Both the position numbers and the translations under genes were made by a program. From positions 1 to 59,855 of the forward strand of contig JBBSGB010000020.1 of assembly GCA_038254545.1 (NCBI GenBank): DNA of 59,855 nucleotides. Direction: 5' to 3'. Below are positions 43,603 to 52,768 of this stretch, one piece after another (positions within the stretch are counted from its first letter, which is position 1; every line of letters starts with the position of its first letter). A model generated the notes under the pieces. It saw only the letters and a program-made list of their open reading frames with translations, was not told the origin of the DNA and did not search any database. This DNA is from CAHJXF01 sp038254545 (GTDB taxonomy: Bacteria > Pseudomonadota > Gammaproteobacteria > Burkholderiales > Burkholderiaceae_D).

Positions 43603-46600
43603 ATGAAGACGAGACGAGAGGGGCGCGACGCGCCTCGCCAGCAAGGCGGTGTTCCGTACGTCAGCCGCGACCAGTCAACCGAAGCGGCCGGCAACTCGGG
43701 TGCGATGTGGAGCTCGACAGTTCGCGTGGCCATGAGCGTGGTCGCTGCGACATCGTTCGCGGTGATCGCGTCCTGCGGCGGCCACGACGACGGCGCGCCC
43801 AATCCGCCGCCTGCGAGTGGCGGTCCTCAAATCTCGCTCGGCCCTCTGAGCGGATCGACCAAGGATGTGACGGTCGATATGAAGGAGGGCACCAACATGG
43901 CGGTGTCGCCTTCGCCGGACGGCACGCGCCTGGTGTTCTCGGCGCAGGGGGCGCTGTGGGTGATGCCGGTCACGGGGGGCAACGCGACGCGCATCACCGC
44001 CTTCGACGTGGAACCGACCGCACCGGTCTGGTCGCCGGACGGCAAGACCATTGCCTTCCAGAACTACACGACTGACGGCAACTTCCATATCTGGTCCATC
44101 AATCCCGATGGCACGGGTGCGCAGGAGCTGACCACCGGCTTCTTCGACGACCGCGAGCCCGCCTGGAAACCCGATGGAAGCGCGGTGGTGTTCTCGTCGG
44201 ATCGTAGCGGCGACGTGCAATACAAGGTCTGGAGCTTCAATCTCTCGACGCGCCAGTACACGCAGATCACCGTGGGTCCGGGGGCGGAAAGCAATCCCAT
44301 GGTGTCGCCCGACGGCACGCGCATCGCGTTTGTCGACAACACCACGACCCCGAAGGTCTTCACCGTTCCTTCGGGCGGCGGCGCCGCCACGCTCGTTGCG
44401 GCGGGCGCGGCCCCTGCGTTCGCGCCCAACGGCGGCCTGGTCTACCAGAGCACGCCACGCACTCTCAACATCGGCGGTCGCGACGCCGTGTCCAACGAGG
44501 ATCTGTTCCCGTTCCCCGTTCGCTATCTGCCCAACGGCAGCTTCGTCTATACGGCGGACGGCAAGATCCGCATTCGCGATGCGTCCGGCGGGACCCTGCA
44601 GCAAGTCGCGTTCGACGCGCTGCTGAAGCTGCGCCGGCCGGTCCTGGTGCAAGCGAAGAACCACCACTTCGACGACACCTCGCAGCGGACCGCGATCGGG
44701 ATCAGCGCGCCGGCGCTGTCGCCCGACGGCAAGAAAGTCGCCTTCGTGGCATTGAACGACGTCTGGGTGATGACGATTGGCCAGGCGCCGGTGCGACTGA
44801 CCAACGACACCGATCGCGATGGCAACGTGCAATGGACCGCCGATGGGAGCGCGGTCTACTTCTCGACCGAGAAGGGCAATGCCGGCGCTCTTGCGGTCGA
44901 TCAGATCAACGTGGCGACCAAGGCTCGCACGCGGCTGGCGGCGATCACCGCCAAGTCGATGGTCACGCCCAAGCTCTCGCCCAACGGTGATCGCATCGCG
45001 TACACGACGCTGTCGGGTCAACTCGAGATCTGGACCGTCGCCACCAAGACACCGCAGGTCGTGATCGCGCAGGTCGGCTCGCAGGTCAGCACGCCGTACT
45101 GGACGCCCGATGGCACGAAGATCATGTTGGTCGACAACGAGCGCATCAACAATCGCTTTCGCGAGGGCTACAACAAGCTGCGCGTGATCGACGTGGCAGC
45201 CAAGACGGCGAAGTTCTATCCGGTGGCCGATGCACCCCGGCAGATCTCCGAACGCGAGGAAGGTGCCGCGGCGCTTTCGCCCGACGGCAAGACCGTCGCC
45301 TTCATCATGGACTCGGTGCTGCACGTCATGCCGGTCAATCCCGATGGCTCGCCCGCCGGTGCCGCGCAACAGATCACGACCGAAGTCGCCGACCTACCGT
45401 CCTGGGCAGCCGACTCCAAGACGCTGCTCTACAAGTCCGCGGCGCGGTTGCGCATGATCCAGTCCGACGGCAGCAATGCGACCGACGTGCCGCTCACCGT
45501 CAACTGGACGCAGGCGATTCCCGCAGGCGTGACGATCGTGCGTGCCGGCCAGTTGTGGGACGGCGTCACCAACAGCCTGCGCGCCGATCAGGACATCGTG
45601 ATCACGGGAAACCGCATCACGGCGATTCGCGCGCACGATGCCAGCTCGGCGGCGAGTGCGAACAAGTATGTCGATGCATCGGCATTCACGGTCATGCCCG
45701 GTCTCTGGGATCCGCACATCCACCCGTTGACGCTCTATCAGGGTGGGCAGTACGGCCAGGTTGCCGCGCTGCTGCTCTCGTACGGCATCACGTCGACGCA
45801 ATCGGTCGCAGGCGGCCTGCATCAGAGCACCGAGATCCGCGAGGCGCTCGAGGCCGGCAACCTGATCGGTCCGCGCCTGTTCACCAGTCCCGGCCTGTGG
45901 GAAGGCAACCGCTGCTTCTACAGTTTCGCCCGCACGCTGCGCACGCCGGCGATCGCCGATCTCGAGATCGCCAAGGCCAAGGCGATGGACGCCGACTTCC
46001 TGAAGTCCTATGTGCGCGCGCCGATTCCCGTCATGTCCCGCATCGCCCAGGGCGCGCTCGATATGGGGATCCCATCGGGCACGCACATGATCTCGCCGGG
46101 CGCGTCGACCGGCATCTGGGGTACGACCCACCTGTCGGCCACGCAGCGGATGGGCTATGGCTGGGCCAAGTCGGCCAACGGCTTGATCAGCTATCAGGAC
46201 GCCGTCGACGTGCATGGCAAGGCCGACTTCCACAACATCGACACGCTGTTCTCGTCGCTCGCGTTGGTCGGCCAGGACCCGGCGTTCCTCGCCGATGATC
46301 GTTTCCGCCTGCTGGTGCCGCCCAATTTCATCGCTGGATTGCAGGGCACGCCGGCTCCGACACAAGCCACCCTGGATGGGGTGATCAGGGACGCGGCGCA
46401 GTCGGGCAAGGTCCAGACGGCAGGGGCCCTGATGGCGCTGGGCACCGACACGCCGCTGGTCACGCCGGGGATCTCGCTGCACACCGGGCTTCGTGCAGGC
46501 GCTCTGGTGTACTCGAACTTCCAGGCGCTTCAGAACGTGACGATCAACGCGGCGCGCATCGCCTTCGTCGACAAGGATCTCGGCTCGGTGGAAGTCGGCA

Positions 46601-46827
46601 AGCTGGCGGATCTGGCGGTGATCCGCGGCAACCCGCTGCAGGACGTGAAGAATGCGGCCAATGTCGAGATGGTCGTCAAGAACGGCAACGTGATCACGCT
46701 CACGCAGATCCTCGCGCCGTTCCGGACGCCGGTTGCGCTCGCCGCACGCAAGGCTGCGTTGGTCGCCTATGCGAAGCGCTGCTCGCGCAATCCGGACGAG
46801 TGCGACCAGACGGCGCATGCGGATTGA
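43603..46827 (+). CDS. TolB-propeller amidohydrolase lipoprotein
   Basis: A 1074-residue exported protein that fuses two parts. After a membrane segment ending at the lipobox-like VIASC (residues about 55-60), residues 90-640 form WD40/TolB-type blades with repeats such as NMAVSPSPDGTRLVFSA, APVWSPDGKTIAFQNY and ALSPDGKKVAFVAL. Residues 650-1070 are an amidohydrolase domain with the metal motif LWDPHIHPL, later histidines in GTHMISPG, and the aspartate in GTDTPLV. The order matches secreted prolidase- or imidazolonepropionase-like enzymes seen in Acidobacteria and Proteobacteria. Peptide or drug-like amide substrates are possible but not shown. Intact over 3.2 kb, in contrast to its neighbours. 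Confidence 0.88.
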   Translation: MKTRREGRDAPRQQGGVPYVSRDQSTEAAGNSGAMWSSTVRVAMSVVAATSFAVIASCGGHDDGAPNPPPASGGPQISLGPLSGSTKDVTVDMKEGTNMAVSPSPDGTRLVFSAQGALWVMPVTGGNATRITAFDVEPTAPVWSPDGKTIAFQNYTTDGNFHIWSINPDGTGAQELTTGFFDDREPAWKPDGSAVVFSSDRSGDVQYKVWSFNLSTRQYTQITVGPGAESNPMVSPDGTRIAFVDNTTTPKVFTVPSGGGAATLVAAGAAPAFAPNGGLVYQSTPRTLNIGGRDAVSNEDLFPFPVRYLPNGSFVYTADGKIRIRDASGGTLQQVAFDALLKLRRPVLVQAKNHHFDDTSQRTAIGISAPALSPDGKKVAFVALNDVWVMTIGQAPVRLTNDTDRDGNVQWTADGSAVYFSTEKGNAGALAVDQINVATKARTRLAAITAKSMVTPKLSPNGDRIAYTTLSGQLEIWTVATKTPQVVIAQVGSQVSTPYWTPDGTKIMLVDNERINNRFREGYNKLRVIDVAAKTAKFYPVADAPRQISEREEGAAALSPDGKTVAFIMDSVLHVMPVNPDGSPAGAAQQITTEVADLPSWAADSKTLLYKSAARLRMIQSDGSNATDVPLTVNWTQAIPAGVTIVRAGQLWDGVTNSLRADQDIVITGNRITAIRAHDASSAASANKYVDASAFTVMPGLWDPHIHPLTLYQGGQYGQVAALLLSYGITSTQSVAGGLHQSTEIREALEAGNLIGPRLFTSPGLWEGNRCFYSFARTLRTPAIADLEIAKAKAMDADFLKSYVRAPIPVMSRIAQGALDMGIPSGTHMISPGASTGIWGTTHLSATQRMGYGWAKSANGLISYQDAVDVHGKADFHNIDTLFSSLALVGQDPAFLADDRFRLLVPPNFIAGLQGTPAPTQATLDGVIRDAAQSGKVQTAGALMALGTDTPLVTPGISLHTGLRAGALVYSNFQALQNVTINAARIAFVDKDLGSVEVGKLADLAVIRGNPLQDVKNAANVEMVVKNGNVITLTQILAPFRTPVALAARKAALVAYAKRCSRNPDECDQTAHAD

Positions 46828-46945
46828 CGACGGCGGTCCGAGAGGTCGGAGGTACGCGCGCATCGGGTCGACCCCCGATGCGCGCGTAGGCGTGTCAGGC
46901 CTGGGAGATATACGAGCGATGGCAGTCGGTCGCCGGTCGTCGATG

Positions 46946-47329
46946 TCACGACGCGGCGGCCAGCATGTTCGCGTCGCGATAGAGCACCCAGCGATCGCCC
47001 TGCCTGCGATAGATCGAGAGCGTGGGACCGCTGCGCTCGATCGACGCGCCGTCGGGCTTCGTGATGACGAGCGACAACGTGGTCCACGCATAGGCCCAGT
47101 CGCCGATTACGCGCACCTCTTCCACCGTGCTCGTCGCATCGATGCGCATGTCGCGTATCGCAGCTTGCGCGGCGGCGAACCCGGCCTTGCCTCGCATCGG
47201 TGCGTGGCCCGCGAGCAGGAAGACCACGTCATCGGCCATCAGGCTCAGCACCCGCTCGCTGTCGCCTGCCTTGGATGCGGCGATCCATTCCGCGATCAGA
47301 TCGCATATCGCTTGCTCATCGTTCTGCAT
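46946..47329 (-). CDS. SgcJ/EcaC-type NTF2-like protein
   Basis: A 127-residue NTF2/SnoaL-fold protein. The N-terminal helix DEQAICDLIAEWIAASKAGD, the block LMADDVVFLLAGHAPMRGK and the ending RQGDRWVLYRDANML match the SgcJ/EcaC family. Members are small enzymes or binding proteins with varied roles, and none is proven for this one. No signal peptide is present. Convergent with the amidohydrolase. Confidence 0.86.
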   Translation of the reverse strand: MQNDEQAICDLIAEWIAASKAGDSERVLSLMADDVVFLLAGHAPMRGKAGFAAAQAAIRDMRIDATSTVEEVRVIGDWAYAWTTLSLVITKPDGASIERSGPTLSIYRRQGDRWVLYRDANMLAAAS

Positions 47330-47406
47330 TCACGCTCCAGCTGTTGGGGTTGATGTCGAGCGCCGGACGATTGCACCGCCGTTTGGTACGCGCAACTCGC
47401 CAGTCG

Positions 47407-47629
47407 TCATCGATCGAGTCTCACGATTTTCGCGATCACCGAATCGGCATCGATGACGAGTTCGGCCACCGCGATCGGCAAGCTGAAGCGACGCGGACCC
47501 GCGCTTCCGGGATTGACGTACAGCACGCCGTCGCGTTCGGCTATCGACGGCTTGTGCGAGAGAGGCCGATGCGGTGCATGGACGGCGGCGCGATTCAGGT
47601 CAGGCCTGCACGGTGGTCTGCGGCGCCTC
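47407..47629 (-). pseudogene. YfcE-type metallophosphoesterase, C-terminal remnant
   Basis: The minus strand reads LSHKPSIAERDGVLYVNPGS followed by AGPRRFSLPIAVAEL, the ending of the YfcE/MJ0936 phosphodiesterase family, including the metal-binding histidine of the HSHKP motif. The N-terminal two thirds, with the DxH, GD and GNH motifs, are missing: upstream is only an unrelated frame running into the hypothetical gene at 47630. About 55 residues remain. This is a 5'-truncated remnant. The neighbouring secreted hypothetical gene lies immediately upstream. Confidence 0.72.
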
Positions 47630-48061
47630 TCATTTCCTTGCAAAGACGAAATTGCATACGCGTGTCTCGATGCGCGAGCCCGTCCCCTTGTCATCATCGA
47701 ACTGCGCCTTGATGCGATAGGAATACGGGGTACCGGATAAGGGCTGCTTGGCCGCGTATTCCGGATTGCCGGTTCGTCCGCGCGCACGCAACTCCGCGCT
47801 TCCATCGGAACGAATCGGCCCTTCGATGCGCAGCGACGCTGACCAGCCCTCCATCCCGACGCTCGCCGCGAGAACGCCGTCCTTGACCACAGCCGGGAAT
47901 TGAAAGCGATAGCCCTTGGCGCCGGACTCTTCGGTGTTCGATGGGCAATCGATGCTCACGGTCCAGTCGCCGTCGAAGCGCGAAGAGGAAAGAGCTTGCC
48001 CGAATACCGGCGCGCAAACGCCGATGGTGAGCAGCGTGCGCGAAATCGACGACCAACGCAT
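47630..48061 (-). CDS. Hypothetical exported protein
   Basis: A 143-residue protein I do not recognise. A signal peptide (SRTLLTIGVCAPVFGQALSS) precedes a beta-rich domain beginning SRFDGDWTVSIDCPSNTE. Later segments are GYRFQFPAVVKDGVLAASVG, SASLRIEGPIRSDGSAELRA and RIETRVCNFVFARK. Two cysteines, in SIDCPS and RVCNF, could form a disulphide joining the first and last strands. The layout resembles small periplasmic beta-sandwich proteins of unknown role. It lies between a phosphodiesterase remnant and a frameshifted acetyltransferase. Confidence 0.7.
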   Translation of the reverse strand: MRWSSISRTLLTIGVCAPVFGQALSSSRFDGDWTVSIDCPSNTEESGAKGYRFQFPAVVKDGVLAASVGMEGWSASLRIEGPIRSDGSAELRARGRTGNPEYAAKQPLSGTPYSYRIKAQFDDDKGTGSRIETRVCNFVFARK

Positions 48062-48103
48062 ATATTGGGTCTCCTCGGTGGAAGATACGATGGCGCAACG
48101 AGA

Positions 48104-48642
48104 TCAACGACACCGCGCGTACATGAAGCAATCGCGCGGGTCGGGCGACAGGTTGGGGCGCACCGTGTAGCGCGTCAAGCGTCCCTCGCGAACGAATCCG
48201 GACTTCTCCAGCGCGCGCGCGGAGGCCGCGTTCTCGGTATCGCACGTCGCCTGCATCCGAAAGAATTCCGCGCGCGCCAGTACAGCATCGGCCATCGCCC
48301 GGATCGCTTCGGGCACCAGGCCGTGTCCCCAATGCTCGCGGGCCAGAACGTAGCCGATGTCGATCGCGTGTCCATGCATACGGGCCTCGAGCATGCCGAG
48401 CGGCTGGTTCGACGATTGCAGGGTGCGATGTAGGGCGCGCGCTCGCCGCGCTCCCATGCTTCGATGCAACTTGCAATGAACGCCTGCGTGACCGCCGACG
48501 ATTCATGGGGAGCCCAGATCATGTACCTGCAGACTTCGGGGTCTTGCGGATAGGAGGCGAAGATCGCTTCCGCATCGGCAGGCTCGGGACGGCGCAACGC
48601 CAGCCTTTCGGTTTGGATGCGCGGCGGCAGCACATGGGGCAT
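48104..48642 (-). pseudogene. RimJ/RimL-type GNAT acetyltransferase, frameshifted
   Basis: The first part, from MPHVLPPRIQTERLALRRPE to WERGERAPYIA, and the second, from NQPLGMLEARMHGHAIDIGY through EHWGHGLVPEAIRAMADA and FVREGRLTRYTVRPN, together make a complete RimJ/RimL-like ribosomal N-acetyltransferase-type protein of about 180 residues. They lie in two frames that meet near 48420, where one base seems to be missing. The acetyl-CoA loop is in the second part, so neither alone would be active. It is 18 bases downstream of the VOC gene on the same strand. Confidence 0.75.
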
Positions 48643-48660
48643 TTGCTTTCGATCGTCGCG

Positions 48661-49026
48661 TCACTTGACCGCAGCTGCATCGAAGTGCGGATTCTCGATG
48701 ATGCCGAAGCGATTGCCGAACGGGTCGACCACCGCTGCGACGTGGATGCCATCGCCGACCGCGGTGACCGGATCGAGCATCGTCGCGCCGAGCTCGATCA
48801 GCCGCGCGAACGCGGTGTCCGCATTCGATACGCCCCATAACGGCTGTGGGCCCGCGATGCCGGGCGTGCCGTCGGGAACGAGCCCTAGCTCGAATCCGCC
48901 GACGGCGAAGCCCACATAGAACGGCTGGTCGAAGTAGGGCTGAAGGTCGAGCACTTGCGCGTACCACGCCTTCGCGCGCGCGAGGTCGGGGGTGGAATAA
49001 ATGGCGGTACGCAAGCCGAGAATCAT
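48661..49026 (-). CDS. VOC-family protein
   Basis: A 121-residue single-unit VOC protein. It begins MILGLRTAIYSTPDLARAKA, with WYAQVLDLQPYFDQPFYVGF, and ends VVDPFGNRFGIIENPHFD. This is the common bleomycin-resistance/glyoxalase superfamily form; no substrate can be assigned. It is followed at 18 bases by the frameshifted acetyltransferase, perhaps once an operon. Unlike that gene it is complete. Confidence 0.87.
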   Translation of the reverse strand: MILGLRTAIYSTPDLARAKAWYAQVLDLQPYFDQPFYVGFAVGGFELGLVPDGTPGIAGPQPLWGVSNADTAFARLIELGATMLDPVTAVGDGIHVAAVVDPFGNRFGIIENPHFDAAAVK

Positions 49027-49075
49027 GAGGGTCTCCCGAGTCGATGACTGCGACCCGATCGATCAGGGCGATCGG

Positions 49076-49453
49076 TCATTCATGAACGAGGAAGTACCAC
49101 AGTCCCACGATGCATAGCAGCCATGTGCAGACGATCAGCGCCGCGGCCGTTCGGCTGGTCGGGCGATCGGCGATGTGTTCGGCTTTCACGCGCGCCGATT
49201 CGAGGACTTCGGGCGGCAAGAGGCGGATGACGACAAGCAGGCCAATCGGCACGATGACAAGATCGTCGAGATAGCCGAGCACGGGAATGAAGTCGGGTAT
49301 CAGATCGATGGGGCTCAGCGCGTAGGCGGCAACGGCAATCGCGAGGACGCGAACCATCATCGGCGTCCTCGGATCGCGCGCCGCGAAATAAACGACCACG
49401 ACGTCGCGCTTGATGCGGCGCGCCCATGTCTTCGCCTGCTCGAATGCTCGCAT
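49076..49453 (-). CDS. YkvA-type DUF1232 membrane protein
   Basis: A 125-residue protein with the DUF1232 signature VAAYALSPIDLIPDFIPVLG followed by YLDDLVIVPIGLLVVIRLLP. The central part forms two hydrophobic segments and the C-terminus another (AALIVCTWLLCIVGLWYFLV), so it is membrane-bound. The N-terminal AFEQAKTWARRIKRDVVVVY is amphipathic. Function of the family is not established. Confidence 0.9.
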   Translation of the reverse strand: MRAFEQAKTWARRIKRDVVVVYFAARDPRTPMMVRVLAIAVAAYALSPIDLIPDFIPVLGYLDDLVIVPIGLLVVIRLLPPEVLESARVKAEHIADRPTSRTAAALIVCTWLLCIVGLWYFLVHE

Positions 49454-49608
49454 GCCGGGCGCGCGTCGATCGCACTACGCCAACGAAGGACTTGCCGTCA
49501 TCGCGGGTCTACGCTCCTCAGCCTCGCGTGCGCGCCTCTTTGTTAGCATGAGATGCCCTGACTACGAGTGTATGCGATGACCATCGAACCTGAACACGAA
49601 CGCGCCTG

Positions 49609-50061
49609 TTGGTGGACGAGGCGATGCACCGGTTTCTCGAGCTCGGTGTATTCCGGACCATGAGTTCCGCCGTCACCGCGCCGTGTGACTCCGGCGTACT
49701 CGCGGCAGCGGCGCCTCATCAGGCCGCGCATGCGTCCGCCCTGCTGGCCGCAACCGTCCTGGGCTCGAGCGTCGCGTTGGCGATCAGCGTCGCGCCGCTG
49801 ACCACCACCGTGATGGCGGCGGTCGATGCCGATCACGTCGGCGCGGCATCGGGCGTCAACAATGCGATCGCAAGGGTTGCGGCATTGTTCGCAACCGCTC
49901 TGGTCGGCGTCGTGCTCGTGTCGGACGCGACCCCCGAGCTGTTCGTCGCACAGTTTCGAATCGCAGCCTGGGTAGCCGTAGCGCTCGCCGCCGCGGCGGG
50001 CGCGAGTGCGTTCGCACTGCTTGCGAACCGTGGCGCTGCGAGGTCCATCGATGAGCGATAG
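49609..50061 (+). pseudogene. EmrB-type MFS transporter, C-terminal remnant
   Basis: Residues LAISVAPLTTTVMAAVDADH, followed by VGAASGVNNAIARVAALFAT, are the last conserved block of 14-helix drug-efflux MFS proteins, just before the final helices (AAWVAVALAAAAGASAFALL). Only about 110 of the usual 450-500 residues remain. The sequence before the block is unrelated and has no earlier transporter helices. A 5' deletion is the simplest explanation. The antiporter pseudogene follows 68 bases later. Confidence 0.75.
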
Positions 50062-50128
50062 GCTCGATGCGGATCGATGACGGGCTGCTTTCGTAAGCGT
50101 TCTTCGAGACCTCGACAGGTGATCCGCG

Positions 50129-51732
50129 GTGCTGGTCTTCGAGTCTCTGCTGGCCCTGTTGCTCTGCGCGGCGCTGCTTGCCAACCTCGCACGGCGGCTC
50201 GATATCCCGTATCCGGTATTGCTCGCGCTCGGCGGCGCGGCGCTTGCGTTCGTGCCGGGAATGCCTGCCTGGACGCTGCGGCCCGATCTCGCGCTCGCGC
50301 TCTTCATCGCGCCGGTGCTGCTCGACGCGGCCTACGATTCATCGCCGCGCGACCTCAAGGACAACTGGGCGCCGTTGGTGGGATTGGTGTTCGTCGCCGT
50401 GGTTCTCACGACCATCGCCGTGGCCGTGCTGGCACGCTGGCTGGTGCCGGAGATGCCGTGGGCCGTGGCGATTGCGCTGGGCGCGATCGTTGCGCCGCCC
50501 GATGCCGCGGCGGCGACTGCGGTGCTCAGGCAGGCGCACCTGCCGCATCGCCTGCTCACGATCCTCGAAGGCGAAAGCCTCTTGAACGATGCCTCGTCGC
50601 TGTTGATCTATCGCGTCGCGGTGGCCGCGGCGCTCGGCGGCGACTTCGTACCCGCGAAGGTGGCGCCCTAGTTTGCGTATGCGGTCGTCGGCAGCATCGT
50701 CTTCGGCGTCGTTGCAGCGTGGCTGAACGCGCGCTTGATCCGGAGAATCCAGGACGCGCCGACCTCGATCATCATGCAGTTCGGCTCGACGTTCGCGATC
50801 TGGATCGTGGCCGAACGCATCGGCCTGTCGGGCATCCTGACGATCGTCGTCTATGCGATCGTGATCGCCCGGACTGCTCCGCTGTTCATGCCGGCACGCC
50901 TGCGCGTTCCGTCGTTGGCGTTCTGGGAAACCGCCGTCTTCATCCTGAAGGCGTTCGCGTTCGTGCTGATCGGCTTGCAGATCCGGCCGATATGAGAACG
51001 CCTCGACGCGTCGCTTCGCGGCGACTACGTGAGCTTCGCGCTCGCCGTGCTCGCGACCGTCATCGGCGTACGCATCGTCTGGGTCATGAGCTACATCACG
51101 GTGATACGGCTCAAGGTCCGCCGCTTCGGTTTTCATCCGCCACGCCCGATGATTCCGCCGACCGTACAAGGCGGCGTGGTGGTTTCGTGGTGCGGGATGC
51201 GTGGCATTGTCACGCTCGCAGCGGCCTACGCGTTACCCGAGGCGGACGCCAACGGACACTGCGCGTTTCCGTTTCGCGACCTGATCGTGCTGACTGCGTT
51301 CGCCGTGGTCCTCGGACGCTGGTGGTGCAAGGCCTGACCCTGAGACCGTTGCTTGGGCGCTTGCGATTGATCGACAACGATCCGGTCGGGCAGGAGTTCG
51401 AGCACGCGCGCGTCGCCGCATATGGCGCGGCACTGGCCAGCTTCGCGGGCGACCCGTCGCCCGAAGCCGAAGTCTTGCGACGCGAATATGACGAGAAGCG
51501 TGAGAGGCGCGGTGAGGGATGCAACGACGGGCGCCAGCATCTCGAGGAAGGCACGTCCGAGCGGGTCCGCGAGTCGTACGGCGTCAGCCTGCGCCGCCGC
51601 GCGATCGAAGCCGCGCGCCGGGAAGGGCGCGCGATGCGCGAACGCGGAGAGATCGGCGACGCGGCTTATCGCAGGCTCGAGCAGGAACTCGACTGGGCTG
51701 AGCTGAGCGCGACGCCACAGAGTGTGGAATAA
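50129..51732 (+). pseudogene. CPA1-type Na+/H+ antiporter with two stops and a frameshift
   Basis: A recognisable monovalent cation/proton antiporter of about 535 codons. Starting at GTG 50129 it reads LLALLLCAALLANLARRLDI, with APVLLDAAYDSSPRDLKDNW and the ion-binding region ALGAIVAPPDAAAATAVL, then GESLLNDASSLLIYRVAV. A TAG at 50669-50671 and a TGA at 50993-50995 interrupt the same frame, which still continues as antiporter helices (FGSTFAIWIVAERIGLSGIL, GVVVSWCGMRGIVTLAAAYA). Near 51314 a one-base loss moves the frame to TLVVQGLTLRPLLGRL and the cytoplasmic tail to 51732. Three separate lesions make it a dead gene. Confidence 0.85.
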
Positions 51733-51760
51733 CGTGGACGGCAACCAAGGAGGCAATTGA

Positions 51761-52297
51761 ATGACCTGGATCGATACGGTGAACCACTTCTGGTTCGAAG
51801 AGCTCGAACCGAAGGACTGGTTCAGCGCGCGTCGCGAGATCGATGAAAAGATCCGTGAAAGCTTCGCCGATCTGCATGCCGCACTCGAGCGCGAACCGCC
51901 GGACGCAGCGCAACTGAGCGCAGAAGGCCACGTCGCCGCCGTGATCGTCTTCGACCAGTTCTCACGCAATCTCTTTCGGGGCTCGGTTGAAACCTATGCG
52001 ACCGATGGCCTCGCGTTGGCGCTGGCGATGCACGCGGTCGAGCGGGGGCTCGATGCGTCGCTGAGCTCGTTCCAGCGGCAGTTCCTCTACATGCCGTTCA
52101 TGCACAGCGAGGACCGCGCGATGCAGGCGCGCTCGGTGGCATTGTTCCGCGCGAACGGCGACTCCGACCAACTCGGCTACGCCGAGCATCACAAAGGCGT
52201 GGTCGATCGCTTCGGACGCTTCCCGCATCGAAACCAAATCCTCGGCCGCACGTCGACCGAGGCGGAACGCACCTTCCTGAAGGCCGATACCCGATGA
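51761..52297 (+). CDS. DUF924 protein
   Basis: A 178-residue helical protein with a TPR-like fold. The signatures DTVNHFWFEELEPKDWF, VIVFDQFSRNLFRGS and SFQRQFLYMPFMHSED, together with RFGRFPHRNQILGRTSTEAE near the end, are the DUF924 pattern. The family is widespread in Proteobacteria and has no established function. Cytoplasmic. It overlaps the next gene by four bases (ATGA), so the two are co-translated. Confidence 0.92.
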   Translation: MTWIDTVNHFWFEELEPKDWFSARREIDEKIRESFADLHAALEREPPDAAQLSAEGHVAAVIVFDQFSRNLFRGSVETYATDGLALALAMHAVERGLDASLSSFQRQFLYMPFMHSEDRAMQARSVALFRANGDSDQLGYAEHHKGVVDRFGRFPHRNQILGRTSTEAERTFLKADTR

Positions 52298-52596
52298 ATA
52301 ATTCCGTTACCACGAGGGACAATCCCGGCGCGCGGCGTTTCGAGATGGACGTCGACGGCGCGCAAGCGATCGCGATGTACGAGATCGACGGGCAGACCAT
52401 CACCTTCACGCACATCAAAGTGCCCGAGACGCTGCGAGGACGCGGCATCGGCTCGCAACTCGTCCGCGCCGCGCTGCAGTCCGCGCGCGATCGCGGCCTG
52501 GATGTGGTGCCGCAATGTCCGATGTTCGCCGCGTACAAGCGGTCGCATCAAGAGACGCAGGATCTGTTGACGCCGGCCGGGCGAGCGCAGCTTTAG
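52294..52596 (+). CDS. YidJ/YjdJ-type small GNAT acetyltransferase
   Basis: A 100-residue protein of the short GNAT_2 group. It has RRFEMDVDGAQAIAMYEIDG, followed by ITFTHIKVPETLRGRGIGSQ with the acetyl-CoA-binding RGRGIGSQLV loop, and the ending 'VVPQCPMFAAYKRSHQE' typical of the group. The cysteine in the PQCPM motif is conserved. The substrate is unknown. The start is set by the ATGA overlap with the DUF924 gene. Confidence 0.9.
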   Translation: MNNSVTTRDNPGARRFEMDVDGAQAIAMYEIDGQTITFTHIKVPETLRGRGIGSQLVRAALQSARDRGLDVVPQCPMFAAYKRSHQETQDLLTPAGRAQL

Positions 52597-52768
52597 GTCG
52601 AAGCGGCAGTCGGAATCGGTCGGGTTCGCGCGTGGCCGATGATTACCCGCCGATCAGTATTCGTCCGAAAAGCCGGGCGCCGCGACGGATTCAAGATGGC
52701 GTGTTGCCTAACGCCGATCGATCGGCGCCGGCCTATCCACGGCACCCAACCGAACAGAAGGACTCACC

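Noticed and set aside
43675..45369. Long minus-strand open frame opposite the amidohydrolase
   Set aside because: Arginine-rich shadow typical of GC-rich DNA; no domain, while the + strand has a complete protein.
50077..51732. A 551-codon open frame covering the antiporter region
   Set aside because: Only the part after about 51314 encodes antiporter sequence in this frame; the antiporter core is in the frame starting at 50129.
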